Positions 43,485 to 47,873 of a stretch of DNA of 47,873 bases are shown here, one piece after another. Position numbers and translations under genes: made by a program. The notes under the pieces are model-generated. The model saw only the letters and a program-made list of their open reading frames with translations. It was not told where the DNA came from and did not search any database. This DNA is from an uncultured Eubacterium sp. (GTDB taxonomy: Bacteria; Bacillota; Clostridia; Lachnospirales; Lachnospiraceae), in NCBI GenBank assembly GCA_910589595.1, contig CAJUTM010000025.1, forward strand, positions 1-47,873, written 5' to 3'. Position 1 is the stretch's first letter. Each line of letters starts with the position of its first letter.

Positions 43485-44954
43485 TCATTCTTTTATCTGC
43501 AATAATTCCAAAACCTTATGTCTGGTTACTAATACTGCCGTTGTCAGTACCCCGCAGAGACAACCGGTAAAAAGCAGTATATAACAAAACACAAGTGTCT
43601 GCATACTTCTCTCAAAAAGCTCCGGACGATACAGGGAAAGTCCGACTGTTACCGAAATTAGCCCGACTATACAGAGAAACATTTGCTCCAATGTCAGCAT
43701 ACATCGGACACGCTTTTTTGTGACTCCGAGTATACGCAGTAAGGAGGCTTCCTTTGCCGACTGCAGAATCACCAGCACCTGTCCCGTCAGAGCAATGAGC
43801 AGTGCAGCCGCCACGGCAATCGGGAACAGTTCTTCCAGTAACGTGCGGATTCGTACAATATCCTCAAGCGCCTCCGAATCAATATAGAATGATGCCTTGG
43901 GCGCATATTTCGTATTGGTATTTTTCAGGTTTGTCAAAAGGTGGTTCATTTCATCAAGTTCCCTGTTGTCCACCAATTTGCATTCGCAATAGCCAAATGG
44001 GAACGGCTGGCCGTACACATCTTCCATCGGGCCATTGATTCCCGCAAAGATACTTGTATTAACAGTATCATCAGCAGACTTTATAATCCCTATGACTTTG
44101 TACATTACCGCCTCTTTTTGTTCTGCCGCTGACAGTTTCTTCCCTTTATACACTTCACTGAGGGCAGCATATCGGGAAACCGACAACAATGCGACTTTTT
44201 CTCCCTGACTAACTCCGAGTATTTCTGCCATTTTCTCACCAATCATACAGACCGGTTCATCAGCATTGAGCGCTGAGAGGTCATATCCGTCATCATAATC
44301 TGCCGTGTATTGAATATGTTCCCCTGTAAGATAGCGGTTAAGGTCATTCGTAATGAGCATACGGGTACTCGAATCCAAACCGTTTGTCCGCACGTCGAAA
44401 TTATTGTAACAATAAACGTCTTCCAGCAGTTCGGATTCTTTTATCTGCGCTATGTTTGAAGAGGCAAAGTCCAAGGCGGTAGCTCTTACATCGACCTCAT
44501 GAAACGCATCCTTATAGGTGAGCATTGCCAGCACAAGCATACTGACTCCGGATGCCAGCACGATTGTAAGTACAAGCGACACGGCCGATTTCCAGCCGCT
44601 GCGCCAAATATGGCGTAAGACATAAGAAAACACATGCTGCAGCGCATTATATTTTTTGCGGGAAGATAATTTTACTTCCGGAATTTTTACCGGTGCATAT
44701 GTTACCGGCACTGTTTCGTGGCTGTTTTCCTCCAATAGTGCTTCCGCACCTGAATTTTTCCGTGATGTGTGCCCCTGCAGTAAATCCATCGGCGGGAATT
44801 GCCACCGCGGCAAGCATGGCAAGCGGTACGATAAGCGAACCTCCCGCTTTCCTGCCGGGAACACCCAAGGCACGCATAATGGCATACGCTTCCTTATTCC
44901 GGCCAACATACAGATATATCGCCAACAGAAGCGCCAATACTGCTCCCAGCACAT
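43485..44954 (-). CDS. FtsX-type ABC permease, C-terminal part after frameshift
   Basis: The C-terminal half of a large MacB/FtsX-like permease. Genuine coding starts near 44757 (ALLEENSHETVPVTY). It has one membrane helix (SAVSLVLTIVLASGVSMLVLAML), an extracellular domain of about 250 residues, and three terminal helices with KEASLLRILGVTKKRVRCML, the FtsX coupling pattern. The first 65 residues of this open frame are out-of-frame shadow. It continues the same protein as the fragments at 44647-44961 and 45006-46313. Whole-length, the permease would be about 942 residues. Confidence 0.82.
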   Translation of the reverse strand: MCWEQYWRFCWRYICMLAGIRKRMPLCVPWVFPAGKREVRLSYRLPCLPRWQFPPMDLLQGHTSRKNSGAEALLEENSHETVPVTYAPVKIPEVKLSSRKKYNALQHVFSYVLRHIWRSGWKSAVSLVLTIVLASGVSMLVLAMLTYKDAFHEVDVRATALDFASSNIAQIKESELLEDVYCYNNFDVRTNGLDSSTRMLITNDLNRYLTGEHIQYTADYDDGYDLSALNADEPVCMIGEKMAEILGVSQGEKVALLSVSRYAALSEVYKGKKLSAAEQKEAVMYKVIGIIKSADDTVNTSIFAGINGPMEDVYGQPFPFGYCECKLVDNRELDEMNHLLTNLKNTNTKYAPKASFYIDSEALEDIVRIRTLLEELFPIAVAAALLIALTGQVLVILQSAKEASLLRILGVTKKRVRCMLTLEQMFLCIVGLISVTVGLSLYRPELFERSMQTLVFCYILLFTGCLCGVLTTAVLVTRHKVLELLQIKE

Positions 44955-44961
44955 ACAACAC
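44647..44961 (-). pseudogene. FtsX-type ABC permease, middle segment in another frame
   Basis: Between about 45020 and 44757 the permease reads in a different frame: membrane helix VLYVLGAVLALLLAIYLYV, then GRNKEAYAIMRALGVPGRK (FtsX coupling segment), then AMLAAVAIPADGFTAGAH. Entry into this frame needs one added base near the G4 run (plus-strand 45020-45023). Exit needs one removed base near the A5 run (44755-44759). The two shifts cancel. The segment beyond 44757 in this frame is not coding. Confidence 0.75.
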
Positions 44962-45005
44962 CGTAGTCAGAAGCGAGACAACCGTTCCTGTCTCAAAACT
45001 GCCTT

Positions 45006-46313
45006 TTACACCATGCCATCCCCATCCGAAAAGCGCAAAGCCACACCCATTCTGGCCGCAAGCGTTTCCGCCTTTTCCCTGAATGCCTCTATGTCGCGGG
45101 CATCCTCTACATAGACGCTGAATTCCCCAATGGACGGCTCATAATCAGAGGGCACTTCAACCGGCAAAAGTGACGACGGCACAAATATCGTACTTGACGA
45201 GTAGCTCCAGTCAGCTTCTGACACCCGCGCACCTAAATCATCGACAAAGCGGTATGTACCTGCAATTTCAACTTCCGCTTCATCAACAAACTTGGAGACA
45301 CGCTCTAAATCACCCTTTGATTTTGTCCCATTCAAAGGGTGCTGTGAAAATAATCTGTCGCCAAGCCTTACCTTGATTTTATCCCCGACTGACAGACCAT
45401 GAGTTTCCAGAAAGGACTCGCTTACCACACATGTATCCGTATCTTCAGCAGTCAAAGGGCGTCCCTCTGTCATAACCATTTTGCGCTCATTAAACCGCGG
45501 GATGGAGCGCATGTCCGATGTATATACAATATCACAAATATTGTTATCCTGATTAATCGCATTAATCAATTGTTTATAATATGAAAATTCGGCCGTGTCA
45601 AGATAATTTGCACCGACACCATCCAGAACACGAAGCATCGTTTCATCATAACCATCCGTCAAAAGCGCTTCTTCTTCGTCCCAATATCTCCCTCTGACAA
45701 GCACTCTGCTCCCCTTTTTCAATTTCTTCCAAAAACTCTCAGGGTATGCGTTCCCTTTGCCGTCAGCAAAATCCTCCACCCCCATATGTTCTATTTTAAC
45801 CGTATTCCCAAAGGAACGGCCGCATTCACTGGCAAGCACCGTGACATTATCAAACGACAGATACAGCAGACTCTGACTCTTTTTATATCCCTCATAAGTT
45901 CCTTCCAGCACAAAACAATCCATGCTGTACTCTCCGAATCTTTCGTCCATCACACGCTTACAGTCCTCCACAATTCCGGCTGTCATATATCTTTTGTCAG
46001 TATGAGTCACACCTGAAAGCGACGTAAATTCTGCAAGCTCCTCTGCCGTCGGCCACGATTTATTCCCCACTTCATGGGAAGCGGAGTAATATATCCCCTT
46101 GTCTTCCCAATCCACACGCATTTCCGGCAGGGTATTGTCAAGCGCCGCCACTCCGTGGTAGAAACTCTCGGCACGTGCCGCTTCCCTGCCCGTAATAGCA
46201 TAATCCGTAATTCGCAAAAACAATGTAAAGGAAGCCGCAGTAATCAAAAAGAGCGTCAAAATTGCTTTAACCGGAGAACGAAAGATTGTTTTCAGAATTA
46301 AAGATATTCTCAT
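45006..46313 (-). CDS. FtsX-type ABC permease, N-terminal part truncated by frameshift
   Basis: The first 435 residues of the permease: a short cytoplasmic start, membrane helix 1 (about 18-38, ILTLFLITAASFTLFLRI) and a large extracellular domain up to about residue 430, as in MacB-type permeases. The frame stops at 45006 right after the expected domain border, where the next helix continues in another frame. AAGGGGAAG precedes the ATG. As written, the protein would keep one helix and lose its ATPase-coupling parts, so the transporter would be inactive. Confidence 0.82.
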   Translation of the reverse strand: MRISLILKTIFRSPVKAILTLFLITAASFTLFLRITDYAITGREAARAESFYHGVAALDNTLPEMRVDWEDKGIYYSASHEVGNKSWPTAEELAEFTSLSGVTHTDKRYMTAGIVEDCKRVMDERFGEYSMDCFVLEGTYEGYKKSQSLLYLSFDNVTVLASECGRSFGNTVKIEHMGVEDFADGKGNAYPESFWKKLKKGSRVLVRGRYWDEEEALLTDGYDETMLRVLDGVGANYLDTAEFSYYKQLINAINQDNNICDIVYTSDMRSIPRFNERKMVMTEGRPLTAEDTDTCVVSESFLETHGLSVGDKIKVRLGDRLFSQHPLNGTKSKGDLERVSKFVDEAEVEIAGTYRFVDDLGARVSEADWSYSSSTIFVPSSLLPVEVPSDYEPSIGEFSVYVEDARDIEAFREKAETLAARMGVALRFSDGDGMV

Positions 46314-46316
46314 ATT

Positions 46317-46412
46317 TTACTTCCCCTTTTCATTTCGTCGGGCGTTGCTCCGCTTCATATTGCGTATCAGAATATTCCCATCTTGATAATAAATGGTATT
46401 TTTAACATCCAT
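46317..46412 (-). CDS. 31-residue frame, possible N-terminal stub of a GNAT acetyltransferase
   Basis: An ATG with GGGGG upstream (inside the end of the methyltransferase gene) opens a 31-codon frame. IYYQDGNILIRNMKRSNA resembles the first strand of GNAT acetyltransferases (x-I-x-IRNxxxSDA). It then ends, four bases before the permease start codon. It may be a remnant left by a deletion, or an upstream peptide coupled to the permease. The resemblance is weak and short. Confidence 0.35.
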   Translation of the reverse strand: MDVKNTIYYQDGNILIRNMKRSNARRNEKGK

Positions 46413-46414
46413 TT

Positions 46415-47374
46415 TTACCGCCCCCTTTTTACACAACATACCGTAAACCACTGCGGAAGAGCTGAAAGGGGATTTTTCTTTCTATCATAATAGGAATCAA
46501 TCTCTTCTTGTGACATCGTCCTTCTCTCTTCTTCATAAAACCAAAAATGCCCCTTATCCCTTTCATCATGCATTTCCTCTAATCTGCAAATCATAAGTCC
46601 GGAATCACAAATGGCATTTAAAATATCCTGTAAGCGCCAATGATAGGTGATTCCATCTTCCAGCGGTCCTGTCATCTCGTAATCTTTCAATACAACCACT
46701 TCTTTTTCTTTCGGCTTCCCATCCTCATATGCAAATGGTCTGGAAAACGGATGTATTTCATAATTTATGTAAAAACCATCCTTTTTTAAGACTCGTGCAA
46801 TATTTTTATACATTTCGGGTAATTGATTAATCCACACATGCACGCCCTCTGATGTGTAAACTAAATCATATTCCTCAGAACCTATGTCTGACAATTTCAT
46901 CGTATCCTGCACACAAAATTGTATGTTTAAATTATTTCTGTCTGCAATTTCTTTTGCATATTGTAACTGTTTTTCACAAATATCACAAGAAATCACATCA
47001 GCCCCTAATGTAGCAAAAGCAAATACCGCCCGATTATCACCACTGGATGGTATAAGTATTTTTTTGTTTTTAAAACAAGGGATTGAGGAACAAAGTACTT
47101 CCCACGTTTTTTTGTGAAAAGCCTTTTGGGGAGATTGTAATATCTCTCTTATCACATCTTCTTTACGATAACTCATATACCAGTCAGAATCAGCAATATC
47201 AAGCCATTCCTCCCTTACCCTTGTTATATGCGTATCATTCATTTTCCTATGCGCCTCCCACGCTGTAAAAGCCTCCTGCCATGTTTCTTTTACCTGATTC
47301 TTTTTGGCAACAGCGATTACATTCTGTAAAGCAATATTATTACCATGTATATCTGAAATAATGGCATATTTCAT
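46415..47374 (-). CDS. SAM-dependent methyltransferase with metallophosphoesterase-like N-terminus
   Basis: Most of the 319-residue product is a class I methyltransferase: ILIPSSGDNRAVFAFATLGADVISCDICEKQL carries the SAM-binding loop and acidic strand, then IQFCVQDTMKL and YDLVYTSEGVHVWI. Its substrate is unknown. The first 27 residues, MKYAIISDIHGNNIALQNVI then AVAKKN, are instead the start of a YfcE-type metallophosphoesterase (D-x-H metal motif), after which no phosphoesterase sequence follows. A methionine at 47242 (MNDTHITRVREEW) with AGGA upstream could be the ancestral methyltransferase start. The ATG at 47374 has GAGGGAC about 9 bases upstream. The chimera probably arose by deletion. 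Confidence 0.8.
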   Translation of the reverse strand: MKYAIISDIHGNNIALQNVIAVAKKNQVKETWQEAFTAWEAHRKMNDTHITRVREEWLDIADSDWYMSYRKEDVIREILQSPQKAFHKKTWEVLCSSIPCFKNKKILIPSSGDNRAVFAFATLGADVISCDICEKQLQYAKEIADRNNLNIQFCVQDTMKLSDIGSEEYDLVYTSEGVHVWINQLPEMYKNIARVLKKDGFYINYEIHPFSRPFAYEDGKPKEKEVVVLKDYEMTGPLEDGITYHWRLQDILNAICDSGLMICRLEEMHDERDKGHFWFYEEERRTMSQEEIDSYYDRKKNPLSALPQWFTVCCVKRGR

Positions 47375-47461
47375 CACAACTGTCCCTCTGAAATTTTTCT
47401 ATGGCAACGTCAATCATTTGCATTTCAGCTTCTGTGTATCCCCTTTATATCTTTTCACTTC

Positions 47462-47845
47462 TCACTGCGATTGCCACAGAAAATCATTCGCTTTTTCTTC
47501 GGTAAGTTCATATCGTTCCATTAACTGTTGCAAAATTTCTTCATCAGAAATACTAAAAAATCTTAGACTTGCAATTAGCGTTCTAATGCCTTCTTCTCTC
47601 GCTTTTTTCTCTATATCCCTCTCTCTCATCATTAACGTCATATATTCCCGCCTCCATTCATCACTTGATTTTACTCTCTTGACCTTATTATCAATTATGC
47701 GGACAAAGGGATTATCACTCTTTTCTCCGTTTACATACCGAAGAAATTCCCTGACATCCTCATCCCCTGCCTTTGCATAATTCTTTGAATTGAAAAAGAT
47801 TTTTTTTGCACCATCATTTGCTCCTATGTCAAGATTTAGTACAAA
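47462..47845 (-). pseudogene. Rpn-type PD-(D/E)XK nuclease/transposase, C-terminal remnant
   Basis: The frame encodes LDIGANDGAKKIFFNS, then GDEDVREFLRYVNGEKSDNPF, then DEWRREYMTLMMRERDIEKKAREEG, the C-terminal pattern of the Rpn/PDDEXK_2 family of recombination-promoting nucleases. It has no start codon at its beginning and is closed upstream by an in-frame TAA at 47846-47848, close to the window edge. The catalytic half is absent. It is therefore a decayed or truncated copy unless a frameshift joins it to sequence outside the window. Confidence 0.75.
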
Positions 47846-47873
47846 TTAAAATGAGAAATTTATAAGCTAGCTG

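Noticed and set aside
44757..44954. N-terminal 65 residues of the permease C-terminal frame (Trp/Arg/Cys-rich)
   Set aside because: They are the wrong frame across a region whose other frame gives a classic FtsX membrane helix and coupling loop.
47375..47461. A short frame (GYTEAEMQMIDVAIEKFQ and on) between the Rpn remnant and the methyltransferase
   Set aside because: It looks protein-like but is only about 27 codons from its ATG, overlaps the methyltransferase start and matches no family I can name.
47304..47780. A 158-codon plus-strand frame at the right edge
   Set aside because: It spans the antisense of the Rpn remnant and of the methyltransferase start; the minus strand gives family-like protein.

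Overview
The window looks like a chromosomal segment from a Gram-positive anaerobe of the class Clostridia, most likely a Lachnospiraceae member. The grounds are gene content and order: the chain radC-mreB-mreC-mreD-PBP2-minC-minD-minE-rodA-mgsA, a NadD-YqeK fusion, the radical SAM (TIGR03960)/DUF2344/RNase G trio ahead of rplU-prp-rpmA-obgE, a Prp-processed L27, sporulation genes yqfC/yqfD, and surface proteins with Lys-Pro-Thr tracts. Assignment is by protein family recognition only; no search was run. Nearly all genes are on the minus strand, so operons read from high to low coordinates. No rRNA, tRNA, CRISPR array or prophage was seen.

Region by region (low to high coordinate): 0-2.4 kb holds YggS, an orphan HlyD-like membrane protein and a small DUF378 membrane protein. 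2.4-11.9 kb is the cell-shape and division-site block (rodA, minEDC, a very large PBP2, mreDCB, radC), with methylglyoxal synthase at its end. 12-19.5 kb holds a PLP enzyme, miaA, mutL, mutS and an SH3/KPT-repeat membrane protein. lexA is divergent at 19.7 kb with a strong sigma-A promoter overlapped by a LexA operator. 20.4-24.9 kb is a ribosome-biogenesis block (rsfS, nadD-yqeK, yhbY, obgE, rpmA, prp, rplU with a leader RNA). 24.9-30.6 kb holds a chemoreceptor, a short RNase G, DUF2344 and a radical SAM protein. 30.7-31.6 kb is an unidentified zinc-ribbon membrane protein. 31.6-37.8 kb runs rpsU, yqfC, yqfD, phoH, ybeY, a DUF3048 protein and a SpoVB/MurJ-type flippase.

The last 10 kb is accessory. 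It holds azlCD, an LD-carboxypeptidase and a thioesterase. A probable three-gene unit follows: a large FtsX/MacB-type permease, its ATPase and a secreted CotH kinase-like protein. Both the permease and the CotH gene are broken by frameshifts in short homopolymers. The window ends in gene fragments: a GNAT-like stub, a methyltransferase carrying a 27-residue metallophosphoesterase-like N-terminus, and a 5'-truncated Rpn-type nuclease/transposase.

The most interesting observations are the CotH + ABC exporter unit with its frameshifts, a 145-bp hairpin-rich element flanked by 14-bp direct repeats that each carry a ribosome binding site (39.0 kb), the phosphoesterase-methyltransferase junction, a CTG start for yqfD, an RNase G without its usual zinc-link, a divergent MreB, and the roughly 240-residue insertion in PBP2.
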